A DNA stretch of 8,109 nt from Cyanobacteriota bacterium (GCA_027483425.1 JAIXUR010000138.1:1-8109); one strand, 5' to 3'. Counted from the first letter of the stretch, positions 1 to 7,554 are shown. Numbers and translations are program-made. The notes: generated by a model from the sequence alone, not told the origin.

Positions 1-957
1 AAAGCCCAAGACTGGCTTCAACAGACGATGGAGCCCAAGCCCGCCGATGCCGAGGGGGATACCTCCAGCGCCTTCGATAGCGCCGACCTGAACCGCTTGG
101 AGGCGGCTTTGGTGGCCCTGGTACGGTCGTCAGCGGACGATGCCGCTGACTCGGGCGAGGCTGAAGCAAGCGAGGGTGAGGGGGATGGTGAGGCCGCCGG
201 GTTAGCGATGTCGGTGCAAGAGTCACCTGAGGAATGGCCCGATGCGATGCGGCCTGGGGAGTCGCTAGATGCCGATACCGAGTCTTCGCCAAAGCCAGAA
301 TTACCCCCAGAATTGCCCTCAGAGATGGATCCCAAGCGGCTGATGCAGTCTGTGCTCAGGGCGGCCATGGCCAGCGAACTAGAGGAAGCCTTTCGCGATC
401 GCCCCTTTACCGGTGACCCCATCACCCCTAGCCTGGTGGCCAAGCACCATTTAATGGTGGAGCAACTGATGCGCGCGGTGCTGCGACGGGTCTCTAAACA
501 GGCTAACCGGCTGCTGTGCCAAGCCAAGATTTTGCCCGACCTGCCCGAGGCCCTCATAGAAATGGCGTCGGAGGCCGATATCGGGGTGCCGAGGGGGCGA
601 TCGGTGCCCAACGTGCTGAATGTGATGGTGGCCATGTCTGGGGAGGTGGCGGCAGAATTTGACCCCAGCCATGCCGACCTGGACGAGGATGACAGCGACG
701 AGGATGACGAGGATGAGGATGACCGGGATGACGAGATGATGGAGGGCAACATGACCCATCTGGCCGCCATCAACCTGCGGCTGGCCGATCTGGAGTTTGG
801 CGATGTTCAATCGGCTCTCTGGCGCAGCAAGCTCCGCACCGCCGTGGGGCGACTGCGCAAGTTAGGTAAGCAGTACCAGCAGGCCGAGGGAGAGCTGGCC
901 ATCTCCCAGGCCGAGCAGGCCTGGCGGGCCGTATGGTACGACGATTCTGCGCGCTAG
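1..957 (+). CDS. Hypothetical acidic protein upstream of recG (5' end outside window)
   Basis: I do not recognise a named family and assign no function. The frame is open to the left edge. The first ATG (28) has no Shine-Dalgarno in front of it, and in-frame codons KAQDWLQQT precede it, so the true start probably lies outside the window. Numbering from the ATG at 28, the 309 residues show an acidic, Ala/Ser/Gly-rich, probably disordered region (about 35-100), then a helix-rich segment (101-205) containing RLMQSVLRAAM and PNVLNVMVAM. A strongly acidic run of Asp and Glu follows (217-239). The C-terminal helical segment (241-309) contains NLRLADLEFGDVQ and ends in AEQAWRAVWYDD. There is no signal peptide, membrane segment or metal-binding motif, so it is probably cytoplasmic. 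The ordered C-terminal part resembles cyanobacterial conserved hypotheticals from memory only. The stop lies 11 nt before recG, implying co-transcription. Coding is well supported; function is unknown. Confidence 0.8.
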   Translation, partial: KAQDWLQQTMEPKPADAEGDTSSAFDSADLNRLEAALVALVRSSADDAADSGEAEASEGEGDGEAAGLAMSVQESPEEWPDAMRPGESLDADTESSPKPELPPELPSEMDPKRLMQSVLRAAMASELEEAFRDRPFTGDPITPSLVAKHHLMVEQLMRAVLRRVSKQANRLLCQAKILPDLPEALIEMASEADIGVPRGRSVPNVLNVMVAMSGEVAAEFDPSHADLDEDDSDEDDEDEDDRDDEMMEGNMTHLAAINLRLADLEFGDVQSALWRSKLRTAVGRLRKLGKQYQQAEGELAISQAEQAWRAVWYDDSAR

Positions 958-959
958 GA
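956..959 (+). promoter_or_regulatory. Shine-Dalgarno site of recG
   Basis: AGGA lies 9 nt before the ATG at 969 and overlaps the TAG stop of the preceding gene. Two nearer ATG triplets, at 959 and 962, are in another frame, so 969 is the start that fits. The overlap of stop codon and ribosome site suggests translational coupling of the two genes. Confidence 0.5.
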
Positions 960-968
960 TGATGCCCT

Positions 969-3500
969 ATGGCCGAAACACCCCCCCTCCCCGACTGGGT
1001 GCGGCTCCAGCGAGCCCTCTCGGTGGAGGCCGAAACCGGCTTTAACAACCTGGTGGGTAAGCAGCAGAGCTTTTGCGAGTTTTTGCGAGACAGCCTGCAA
1101 CAGCCCCCCGCTATCTTGCCGGTAGACCAACGGCCATCATGGCAAAGCCTGGCCCAAAAGTACGACGGCTACATCGACCTCAGCTTTGCCCAGCGGCAGC
1201 ACCTGGTGGCCGAAACCCGCCGCTTTTTGCACGGTACCCAGCGCCTGCTGGAAAAGCACGCTGAAACCAAGGCCCTGCGTACTCGGGAGAGGAGCTCGGG
1301 CGATAGCTCGGGCGAGGCCGAGACCAAACCAACTCGGCAGCCCAAAGCGGCCAAAACGACCCCCCTGACGGCGGCGACTGATACCGGAAGCTTTAGCTTT
1401 GGCCTCGATCAGCCGGTCACCTATCTGAAGGGCATTGGCCCCAAAAACGGGGAGCGCCTGGCCAAGCTGGGTCTGCTGACAGTGCAGGATGTGCTCTACT
1501 ACTACCCCCGCGACCACATCAACTATGCCCAGCAGGTCAAAATTCGCGATTTAGCCCCCGGTGAAACCGTCACCATTGTCGGCACCGTCAAGCGGGTCAA
1601 CTGCTTCACCAGCCCCCGCAACAAAAAGCTCACCATCTTTGAGCTCCAACTGTCGGATGGCAGTGGCACCCTGAAGCTCAACCGCTTTTACCCCGGCAAC
1701 CGCTATGCGGCCCCCAGTTGGCAGCAGCAGCAAAAGCGCCAGTACCCCCAGGGGGCGATCGTCGCCGCCTCGGGCCTGGTGAAGGACAGCAAGTTTGGGG
1801 TGACGCTGGAGGATCCGCACCTGGAGGTGCTGGACAGTCTGGGCGATCGCATTGAATCCCTCACCATTGGCCGCATGGTGCCGGTGTATTCCCTCACCGA
1901 AGGCGTGGCCGCTGACCTGGTGCGCAAGGCGGTGGCGGCCTCCCTACCCGCCGTCCCGGAGTTACAGGATCCCCTACCGGTGGATGTGCGGCAGCGCTAT
2001 GAGTTGATTAAGGTGGAAGAGGCGATCGCCCAAATTCACTTCCCCCACGACGAAGCGCACCTGGCCACCGCACGCCGCCGCCTGGTGTTTGACGAGTTTT
2101 TCTACCTCCAGCTGGGGCTATTGCGCCGCCGCCAACAGCAGCAAGCCCAGCAAACCGCCATTACCCTGGCCCCCACCGGGGAGCTGATCGATCGCTTCTA
2201 TGACGTGATTCCCTTTAGTCTGACCCACGCTCAGCAGCGGGTGGTCAACGACATTCTGGCCGATCTGCAAAAGCCCGTGCCCATGAACCGGCTGGTGCAG
2301 GGAGATGTGGGGTCTGGCAAGACCGTCGTCGCGGTCGTGGCCGTTTTGGCCTCCATTCAATCGGGCTACCAGGCGGCGTTAATGGCCCCGACCGAGGTGC
2401 TAGCCGAACAGCACTACCGCAAACTCGTGGAATGGTTCAACCAGCTGCACCTGCCCGTAGAGCTGCTGACCGGGTCTACCCGCGCCGCCAAACGCCGCCA
2501 GCTGCTGGGGGAACTGGCCACGGCTGAGCTGAAAATTCTGGTCGGTACCCACGCCCTGATCGAAGACCCGGTGCAGTTTCGAGACCTGGGTCTGGTGGTG
2601 ATCGACGAGCAGCATCGCTTCGGGGTACAGCAGCGGGCCCGGCTGATGCAGAAGGGGGCTAACCCCCACGTGCTCACCCTCACGGCCACCCCCATTCCCC
2701 GCACCCTCACCCTGACCATGCACGGTGACCTGGATGTGAGCCAGATTGACGAACTGCCGCCCGGCCGTAAGGCGATCAAAACCACCCTGTTGACCAACAA
2801 AGACCGCTCCCACGCCTACGACCTGATCAAGCGGGAAATTGCCCAGGGTCGGCAGGTGTACGTCGTACTGCCCCTGGTGGAAGAGTCTGAAAAGCTCGAT
2901 CTCAAATCCGCCGTAGACGAGCACCGGCAGTTGGCGGAGGTGATCTTCCCTGAGTTTACGGTGGGCCTGCTCCACGGGCGCATGTCCTCGGCGGAAAAGG
3001 ATGCGGCGATCACCGCCTTTCGCAATCAGGAGAGCCACATTTTGGTCTCTACCACCGTGGTAGAGGTGGGGGTAGACGTGCCCAACGCGTCGGTGATGTT
3101 GATTGAGCATGCCGAGCGGTTTGGCCTCTCCCAGCTGCACCAGCTGCGGGGCCGGGTGGGCCGGGGGGCCGCCCAGTCCTTCTGCCTGCTCCTCAGTAGT
3201 AGCCGCAGCGAGCAGGCCTTGCAGCGGCTCAAGGTGCTGGAGCAATCCCAAGACGGCTTCTTTATCGCCGAGATGGACCTGCGCTTTCGCGGCCCTGGGG
3301 AGGTGCTGGGCACCCGCCAATCGGGCCTGCCGGACTTTGCCCTGGCCAGCCTGATCGATGACCAGGACGTGCTGATGGTGGCCCGCGAGGCAGCGGAAGC
3401 GATGCTGACGGAAGACCCCACCCTAGGCCGCTGGCCCCGGCTAGCCAAGGAGCTGCAACGGCGCTATGAAAAACTCATGGGTGGCACCATCATGACGTGA
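969..3500 (+). CDS. recG: ATP-dependent DNA helicase RecG
   Basis: RecG is a double-stranded DNA translocase that reverses stalled replication forks and branch-migrates Holliday junctions. The 843 residues carry the full set of family motifs. A helix-hairpin-helix-like segment (YLKGIGPKNGERLAKLG, 152-168) precedes the OB-fold wedge domain (about 195-290), which splits the fork. Helicase motifs follow: Walker A GDVGSGKT (445-452), DEQH (546-549), TATPIPRT (572-579) and QLRGRVGRG (725-733). The TRG translocation motif begins near GFFIAEMD (763-770) and continues through RFRGPGEVLGTRQSG (772-786). E. coli RecG is 693 residues; the excess here is an N-terminal extension of about 140. That extension is helical to about residue 98, followed by a polar linker (about 101-140), and is typical of cyanobacterial RecG. 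No motif is missing or broken. It follows the hypothetical gene by 11 nt and converges on ligA. Confidence 0.97.
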   Translation: MAETPPLPDWVRLQRALSVEAETGFNNLVGKQQSFCEFLRDSLQQPPAILPVDQRPSWQSLAQKYDGYIDLSFAQRQHLVAETRRFLHGTQRLLEKHAETKALRTRERSSGDSSGEAETKPTRQPKAAKTTPLTAATDTGSFSFGLDQPVTYLKGIGPKNGERLAKLGLLTVQDVLYYYPRDHINYAQQVKIRDLAPGETVTIVGTVKRVNCFTSPRNKKLTIFELQLSDGSGTLKLNRFYPGNRYAAPSWQQQQKRQYPQGAIVAASGLVKDSKFGVTLEDPHLEVLDSLGDRIESLTIGRMVPVYSLTEGVAADLVRKAVAASLPAVPELQDPLPVDVRQRYELIKVEEAIAQIHFPHDEAHLATARRRLVFDEFFYLQLGLLRRRQQQQAQQTAITLAPTGELIDRFYDVIPFSLTHAQQRVVNDILADLQKPVPMNRLVQGDVGSGKTVVAVVAVLASIQSGYQAALMAPTEVLAEQHYRKLVEWFNQLHLPVELLTGSTRAAKRRQLLGELATAELKILVGTHALIEDPVQFRDLGLVVIDEQHRFGVQQRARLMQKGANPHVLTLTATPIPRTLTLTMHGDLDVSQIDELPPGRKAIKTTLLTNKDRSHAYDLIKREIAQGRQVYVVLPLVEESEKLDLKSAVDEHRQLAEVIFPEFTVGLLHGRMSSAEKDAAITAFRNQESHILVSTTVVEVGVDVPNASVMLIEHAERFGLSQLHQLRGRVGRGAAQSFCLLLSSSRSEQALQRLKVLEQSQDGFFIAEMDLRFRGPGEVLGTRQSGLPDFALASLIDDQDVLMVAREAAEAMLTEDPTLGRWPRLAKELQRRYEKLMGGTIMT
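1293..1315 (+). repeat. 12-bp tandem duplication in the recG linker
   Basis: AGCTCGGGCGA occurs at 1293-1303 and again at 1305-1315, with a 12-bp period that keeps the reading frame. It encodes SSGDSSGE in the polar linker between the N-terminal extension and the helix-hairpin-helix region of RecG. It looks like slippage in a poorly constrained segment. Confidence 0.6.
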
Positions 3501-3510
3501 TCTGCCCTGC

Positions 3511-5583
3511 CTAGCCCTGCCCCACTAGGGCCAACAGATCGGCTTCGCTGAGAATGGCAATGCCCAGGCCCTCGGCCTTGGTGAGTTTTGACCCAGCTTT
3601 TTCGCCCGCTACCAGGTAGTCGGTGGCTTTGCTAATACTGCTGGTCACTTTGCCCCCGGCGGCTTCAATGATGGCCGTTGCTTCGGGACGGGTGAGGGTG
3701 GGCAGAGTACCGGTGAGGACGAGGGTTTTGCCGGTCAACGGGCCAGAGTCGGCAGGCGGGAACTCGGTTTCAGCGGCGACGAGCTGGAGACCGGCCTGGC
3801 GTAGGCGCTCAATCAGGGTTTGGTTGGCGGGCACCTGAAACCACAGGGCGACGGATTGGGCGATCTCGGGGCCGATGGTGTGGACGGTCTCGATCTGGTC
3901 GACGTGGGCGGCGGCGATCGCCTCGGCACTGGGAAAGTGCTGGGCCAGGGTTTTGGCATTGACGGTGCCCACGTGGCGAAGGCCCAGGGCGTAGAGCACC
4001 GAGGCCCAGGGGCGGGCTTTGGAGGCGGCGATCGCATCCACCAGTTTCTGGGCCAGCCGCTTACCCATGCGATCGAGGGGTTCTAAATCCTGCTCAGTGA
4101 GGCTGTAGAGGTCGGCCACGGATTGGACAAGGCCCTGTTCCACCAGTTGCTTGACCCACTTTTCGCCCAGCCCCTCAATATCGAGGGCGTCGCGCCGGGC
4201 CCAGTGGATGATCGCCCCCTGCACGATCGCCGGGCAGGAGCTATTGAGGCAGCGGGTCACGGCCCCGTCGTCGGGCCTGACCAGGGGACTGCCGCACTGG
4301 GGGCAATGGGTGGGCATGGCGATGCGCTCAGCCCCGGCGGGCCGCAGTTCCCCGAGCACCCGCACCACCTCGGGGATAATTTCCCCCGCTTTGCGCACGA
4401 TGACGGTGTCGCCCCGATGAATATCGAGTTCGGCCAGGCGATCGGCATTGTGCAGGGTGGCGCGGGCCACGGTGGAACCGGCCAGCTGCACCGGACGCAG
4501 CTCGGCTACGGGGGTGACCGCGCCCGTCCTGCCCACCTGAAAGCTGACGGATTCTAACACCGTGGGCACTTCTTCGGCAGGATACTTGAGGGCCACCGCC
4601 CAGCGGGGAAACTTTTGGGTAAAGCCCAGCCGCTGCTGGAGGGCAAAGTCGTTGAGCTTCACCACGACGCCATCGGTCAGGTAGGAGAGCTGGGTGCGCC
4701 GGGTCGCCCACTCGTCGTAGTAGGCCTGCACGTCCTGGGCAGACTGGCAGAGCTGGCGGTTGGGGTTAACGCGAAAGCCAAGGGTTTTGAGGAATTCGAG
4801 GGCGGCCCATTGGGTGTTCCGTTGAGGCGGTGCCGATTTCATCGACACCGCCTCAACGGGATCAAAATGAATGGTGTAGGCAAAAAAATCCAGCTTGCGG
4901 GCGGCCACAATGCGGGAGTCGAGCTGGCGGAGGGTACCAGCGGCGGCGTTGCGGGGGTTGGCAAACAGGGCGTCTCCGTTGGCGACCCGTTCCGCGTTGA
5001 TTTGATGAAATACATCGAGGGGCAAAAAGGCTTCGCCCCGCACTTCAACTACCGGGGGTGGGTTGTCAGTGTTGAGCCGCAGGGGAATAGAGCGAATGGT
5101 GCGGAGGTTTTGGGTGATGTCTTCGCCCGAGACGCCGTCGCCCCGGGTGGCACCGCGCACCAGCAGGCCATGCTCGTAGGTGAGGGCGATCGCAGAGCCG
5201 TCGATTTTGAGTTCGGCCACGTAGTCCACCGCCCCGGTTTCGGGGGCCTGGCGTCGCCAGCGGTCTTCCCAGGCGCGAAATTCGGCCAGGTCAAAGGCAT
5301 TCTCTAGGCTATAGAGGGGAATGCGGTGGCGCACCGAGGTGAACTGGGTGGCGGGCTGTTCGCCGACCCGCTGGGTGGGGCTATCGGGAGTAACGAGATC
5401 GGGGTGGGCGGCTTCGAGGTCTTGCAGCTCGCGGTAGAGGCGATCGTAGACCTCGTCGGGCAGGGTGGGGGCATCGAGCACATAGTAGTCGTAGCTGGCG
5501 GCTTGCAGCTGCTTTCTGAGGGTCTGCACCCGAGTCACTGCGGATGCGTCTACGCCGTTGGTTTGGCCCATGGTCTCGTCCAT
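3511..5583 (-). CDS. ligA: NAD+-dependent DNA ligase LigA
   Basis: LigA seals nicks in duplex DNA using NAD+, joining Okazaki fragments and finishing repair. The 690 residues match the usual bacterial length and all domains are present. Domain Ia, which binds NMN, has YDYYVLDAP (31-39) and DEVYDRLYREL (43-53). The adenylation domain has catalytic Lys126 in the KxDG motif (ELKIDG, 124-129), then RNAAAGTLRQLD (211-222), DGVVVKL (304-310) and KYPAE (333-337). An OB fold follows (about 340-415). The zinc finger uses Cys427, Cys430, Cys445 and Cys450. Helix-hairpin-helix repeats (about 455-600) and a C-terminal BRCT domain (about 615-690, GKTLVLTGTL) complete it. An in-frame TGA directly precedes the ATG at 5583, so no longer start exists. 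That ATG lacks a Shine-Dalgarno; the in-frame ATG at 5571 (Met5), after GGACGAG, is a plausible alternative. A hairpin is embedded at residues 242-255. The hydrolase gene lies 35 nt upstream on the same strand. Confidence 0.97.
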   Translation of the reverse strand: MDETMGQTNGVDASAVTRVQTLRKQLQAASYDYYVLDAPTLPDEVYDRLYRELQDLEAAHPDLVTPDSPTQRVGEQPATQFTSVRHRIPLYSLENAFDLAEFRAWEDRWRRQAPETGAVDYVAELKIDGSAIALTYEHGLLVRGATRGDGVSGEDITQNLRTIRSIPLRLNTDNPPPVVEVRGEAFLPLDVFHQINAERVANGDALFANPRNAAAGTLRQLDSRIVAARKLDFFAYTIHFDPVEAVSMKSAPPQRNTQWAALEFLKTLGFRVNPNRQLCQSAQDVQAYYDEWATRRTQLSYLTDGVVVKLNDFALQQRLGFTQKFPRWAVALKYPAEEVPTVLESVSFQVGRTGAVTPVAELRPVQLAGSTVARATLHNADRLAELDIHRGDTVIVRKAGEIIPEVVRVLGELRPAGAERIAMPTHCPQCGSPLVRPDDGAVTRCLNSSCPAIVQGAIIHWARRDALDIEGLGEKWVKQLVEQGLVQSVADLYSLTEQDLEPLDRMGKRLAQKLVDAIAASKARPWASVLYALGLRHVGTVNAKTLAQHFPSAEAIAAAHVDQIETVHTIGPEIAQSVALWFQVPANQTLIERLRQAGLQLVAAETEFPPADSGPLTGKTLVLTGTLPTLTRPEATAIIEAAGGKVTSSISKATDYLVAGEKAGSKLTKAEGLGIAILSEADLLALVGQG
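4819..4859. repeat. 41-nt palindrome inside ligA
   Basis: Two 14-nt arms, CCGTTGAGGCGGTG (4819-4832) and CACCGCCTCAACGG (4846-4859), are perfect reverse complements. Between them CGAT (4834-4837) and ATCG (4841-4844) also pair around a TTC triloop, leaving one C/A mismatch (4833/4845). The whole 41 nt can therefore form one near-perfect hairpin. It is translated in frame as LigA residues 242-255 (PVEAVSMKSAPPQR), between the adenylation-domain segment FFAYTIHF and the conserved-looking TQWAALEFLKTLG. It may be a small mobile palindrome tolerated in a surface loop. Confidence 0.85.
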
Positions 5584-5618
5584 TCAAAGTCGCCCGGTGG
5601 CTAGTGTAGCGCTCTCCC

Positions 5619-7325
5619 CTAATTCTCCTCCAGAATGGGCAGTAAGCTGGCCGGCAGTTCCCTGACCAGGTGCCGTTTAAAGGGAACCTGGCTCACCGCT
5701 TCGACATAGGCCGATCGCAGAAAAGGCTCGTAGGCTGAGTCGGTGGACAGATAGACCTTGGCAAAGGCCACGCCCAGCGCCTTGTTGATACTACGGTTGA
5801 GCTCCAGAGCATCTTCGATACTCTGATCCAGGTCGCGATCGATGTTAAAAATATCATTGGTCATCCGGGTCAGGTCGGCGGTGTGGGACGAGTTCTCCCC
5901 CAGGTAGAGATACTTGTCGGTCGTGGTGAGCCAGCGAAAGGCATCCACCTGCTGGGGCACGGCGGGGGCCACCACGTCAAACGCGCCGCCCATGATGACG
6001 GTGGGAATTTGAATGCGGCCAATGCCCGATTGGCCAAACAGTTGAGAGACCGGGGCGTAGGCCAGCACCATTTTAACGCGGGGGTCGCGCACCCCCGTTT
6101 GGCCCAGAGCTTCCACTACCGCCGGGTCGCTGGTCAGCTCTAGGGCACGGCATTCGAGCAGCTGGGCCGCGTTGATCACAATGTTGGTCTCTGGGGTACA
6201 CTCGCGCGCCAGGCGATCGAAGTCAATGGTGGCACCGGCCAGGGCCAGGGCTGTGTAGCCACCGAAGGAATGCCCCATGACGGCCACCCGGTCGAGGTTG
6301 AGCTTGCCCGCGTAGTCGCTCTGGTTGGTGCGGGCGAGCTGATCGAGCAGGTAGGTAATGTCCAGCGGACGATCGATAAACTCTCGGGCCCTAAAGGTTT
6401 CATTGGACAGTCCGGCGAACATGGCGGCTTTTTGGTCGTGGTTACTGCCAATGTGCTCGGGCAGCGCTACCACAAACCCGTAGGAGGCGATGTGGGCACC
6501 AATGTCGAGAAAGCTGGTGCGACTGTCGCCCAATCCGTGGGAGATCACCACCACGGGCAGGGTGCCCCGAATCAGCCGCAGGTTCTGGGGCAGATAGACA
6601 TCGACAGGGTAGGTGCGATCGCGATCGCCATCCTCCAGGCTGAGCGACACCTTACGGGTGCGGAAGGGGCCGAGCTGGGTGAGGTCGGGTAGGGCGGCGA
6701 GGTCAACCGGGGGCGGCAGAGCGGCATCGGCCTCCGACTGCTGGGCGATCGCATTGAGTACAGTCACAGTGCGATCGGCCTCGGCGATCGCCTGCTGGGC
6801 CGCCGTGACGGCTCGGGTTAAGTTAACCCGCATACTCGCGGTGGGAAAAAGTCGAATGATATCGAGCAGTGAAATCTCACCATCTTCGGCGGCAGCGGCA
6901 ATGAAGGCTGACCGCAGGGCCTGCTGGCCGTTCTGGCGAGCATCGGTTTGAACCAGGGTGCCCGCAAACAGCAGGGCCTGCTCCCCCATGGGGGTGTAAA
7001 ACCATTGACTAACCTGCAGGGTATTGGCGGCTCGGCTAGCGGTGAGGGCCTCTCTTAACCCCTGCTGCTGCTCAGGGCTCAGCCGCCGCAGGAAGACCGC
7101 TAAATCTGCATCGGCTTCCCCAGTGGCGGCAAAGGCTTCCAGGGAAGCGGTCGAAATTGAACGACTGAGAGGCCCAAACTCAAGAAAGACCGACTCCGAC
7201 GCCACCCCCGGCCCAGCCATGATGGCCAGGGCGGCGGCCACGAGGGAGCTCAAACCAATCACTGGGCGAACGGCCCAGCGAACCAGACGATGCAGACTAG
7301 GCCGGGTATTTTGGGGCATTGACAC
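5619..7325 (-). CDS. Exported alpha/beta hydrolase with DUF1400-type N-terminal region
   Basis: This is a serine hydrolase of the alpha/beta fold, related to dienelactone or PAF-acetylhydrolase-like esterases; the substrate is unknown. The 568 residues begin with a positively charged stretch and a hydrophobic core (about 20-40) followed by VAS-ES, a likely signal peptide cleaved near 42-43. Residues about 45-170 (LEFGPLSRSIS, SLEAFAATGE, FLRRLSPEQQQGLREAL) match my memory of the cyanobacterial DUF1400 region. The hydrolase domain (about 220-500) has the oxyanion segment VVVISHGLGDSR (258-269), the nucleophile elbow GHSFGG (351-356, Ser353), a candidate acid Asp450 in GGAFDVVAP and candidate His481 in SSHTAD. 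The catalytic triad thus appears intact. The start is GTG at 7325, chosen because AGAGGA lies 9 nt upstream; the ATG at 7319 (Met3) would be 15 nt away. ligA follows after 35 nt on the same strand. Confidence 0.9.
   Translation of the reverse strand: MSMPQNTRPSLHRLVRWAVRPVIGLSSLVAAALAIMAGPGVASESVFLEFGPLSRSISTASLEAFAATGEADADLAVFLRRLSPEQQQGLREALTASRAANTLQVSQWFYTPMGEQALLFAGTLVQTDARQNGQQALRSAFIAAAAEDGEISLLDIIRLFPTASMRVNLTRAVTAAQQAIAEADRTVTVLNAIAQQSEADAALPPPVDLAALPDLTQLGPFRTRKVSLSLEDGDRDRTYPVDVYLPQNLRLIRGTLPVVVISHGLGDSRTSFLDIGAHIASYGFVVALPEHIGSNHDQKAAMFAGLSNETFRAREFIDRPLDITYLLDQLARTNQSDYAGKLNLDRVAVMGHSFGGYTALALAGATIDFDRLARECTPETNIVINAAQLLECRALELTSDPAVVEALGQTGVRDPRVKMVLAYAPVSQLFGQSGIGRIQIPTVIMGGAFDVVAPAVPQQVDAFRWLTTTDKYLYLGENSSHTADLTRMTNDIFNIDRDLDQSIEDALELNRSINKALGVAFAKVYLSTDSAYEPFLRSAYVEAVSQVPFKRHLVRELPASLLPILEEN
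6615..6628. repeat. Overlapping pair of HIP1 octamers
   Basis: GCGATCGCGATCGC holds two overlapping HIP1 sites, 6615-6622 and 6621-6628. Other exact copies start at 395, 1843, 2022, 3914, 4028, 5186, 6745 and 6784, giving ten in all, every one inside a coding region. HIP1 is the abundant palindrome of many cyanobacterial genomes and is the best taxonomic clue here. Confidence 0.95.
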
Positions 7326-7334
7326 TCTGGGACG

Positions 7335-7340
7335 TCCTCT
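7335..7340 (-). promoter_or_regulatory. Shine-Dalgarno site deciding the GTG start of the hydrolase
   Basis: On the minus strand AGAGGA lies 9 nt before GTG (7325) and 15 nt before the in-frame ATG (7319). The normal 5-10 nt spacing favours the GTG. Confidence 0.5.
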
Positions 7341-7348
7341 TTTAGAGC

Positions 7349-7354
7349 ATTGTA
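7349..7354 (-). promoter_or_regulatory. Possible -10 element of the hydrolase gene
   Basis: The minus strand reads TACAAT, one base off the TATAAT consensus. It would start transcription near 7342, just before the ribosome site, leaving a very short leader. No convincing -35 hexamer sits 16-18 nt upstream, so this is tentative. If real, it would drive the hydrolase and possibly ligA. Confidence 0.25.
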
Positions 7355-7476
7355 AGGGTAGTGGCTCCAGGGTGAGAAATTTTGTCTCGATCAGGGGGCA
7401 GGAGTCAGAATTTTGGGCCTGTTATGGCCTGAACGCCTACGCCGAATTCTTTGACTAGAGCCTCTTTGGATCTGAC

Positions 7477-7505
7477 TATAGCCGTTCCCAATTGGGTGAG
7501 GTACA
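7477..7505. mobile_element. Candidate terminal repeat of an IS or MITE
   Basis: The segment starts TATAGCCGTTCCCAATTG, contains the 10-bp palindrome CCCAATTGGG (7487-7496) and ends GGTGAGGTACAC. It resembles terminal sequences I associate with cyanobacterial insertion sequences that insert at TA, but this is memory and not a match I can verify. No inverted partner copy is visible in the window, so at most it is a solo end or remnant. Confidence 0.25.
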
Positions 7506-7536
7506 CAATAGGCGAAAACCTCTGTACAGCATAGGC
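7501..7536. repeat. Imperfect 13-bp direct repeat
   Basis: GTACACAATAGGC (7501-7513) and GTACAGCATAGGC (7524-7536) match at 11 of 13 positions, with a 23-bp period. The first copy overlaps the end of the candidate mobile-element terminus. Confidence 0.5.
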
Positions 7537-7554
7537 TTCTGCCTTCTGTTTTTA

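Noticed and set aside
18..773. Serine-rich 251-codon frame on the minus strand
   Set aside because: The poly-Ser tract is the complement of Asp/Glu codons in the + strand gene, which has the better codon pattern and the operon-like position before recG.
2400..3320. 306-codon open frame on the minus strand
   Set aside because: It lies wholly opposite the recG helicase motifs, and its translation has no recognisable domain. It is a product of high GC content.
3510..3529. Possible bidirectional terminator between recG and ligA
   Set aside because: The stem is only 5 bp with a 10-nt loop and no T-tract on either strand.
4615..5307. 230-codon open frame on the + strand
   Set aside because: It is opposite the ligA adenylation domain, which carries the catalytic lysine and clear family motifs. 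The shadow frame has no family features.
6814..6830. 17-bp palindrome CGGGTTAA-G-TTAACCCG in the hydrolase gene
   Set aside because: It is short, encodes ordinary residues near position 166-171 and has no second copy in the window. Chance is a sufficient explanation.
7024..7458. 144-codon + strand frame spanning the hydrolase start
   Set aside because: Most of it is antisense to the hydrolase signal peptide and DUF1400 region, and the rest is non-coding in character.
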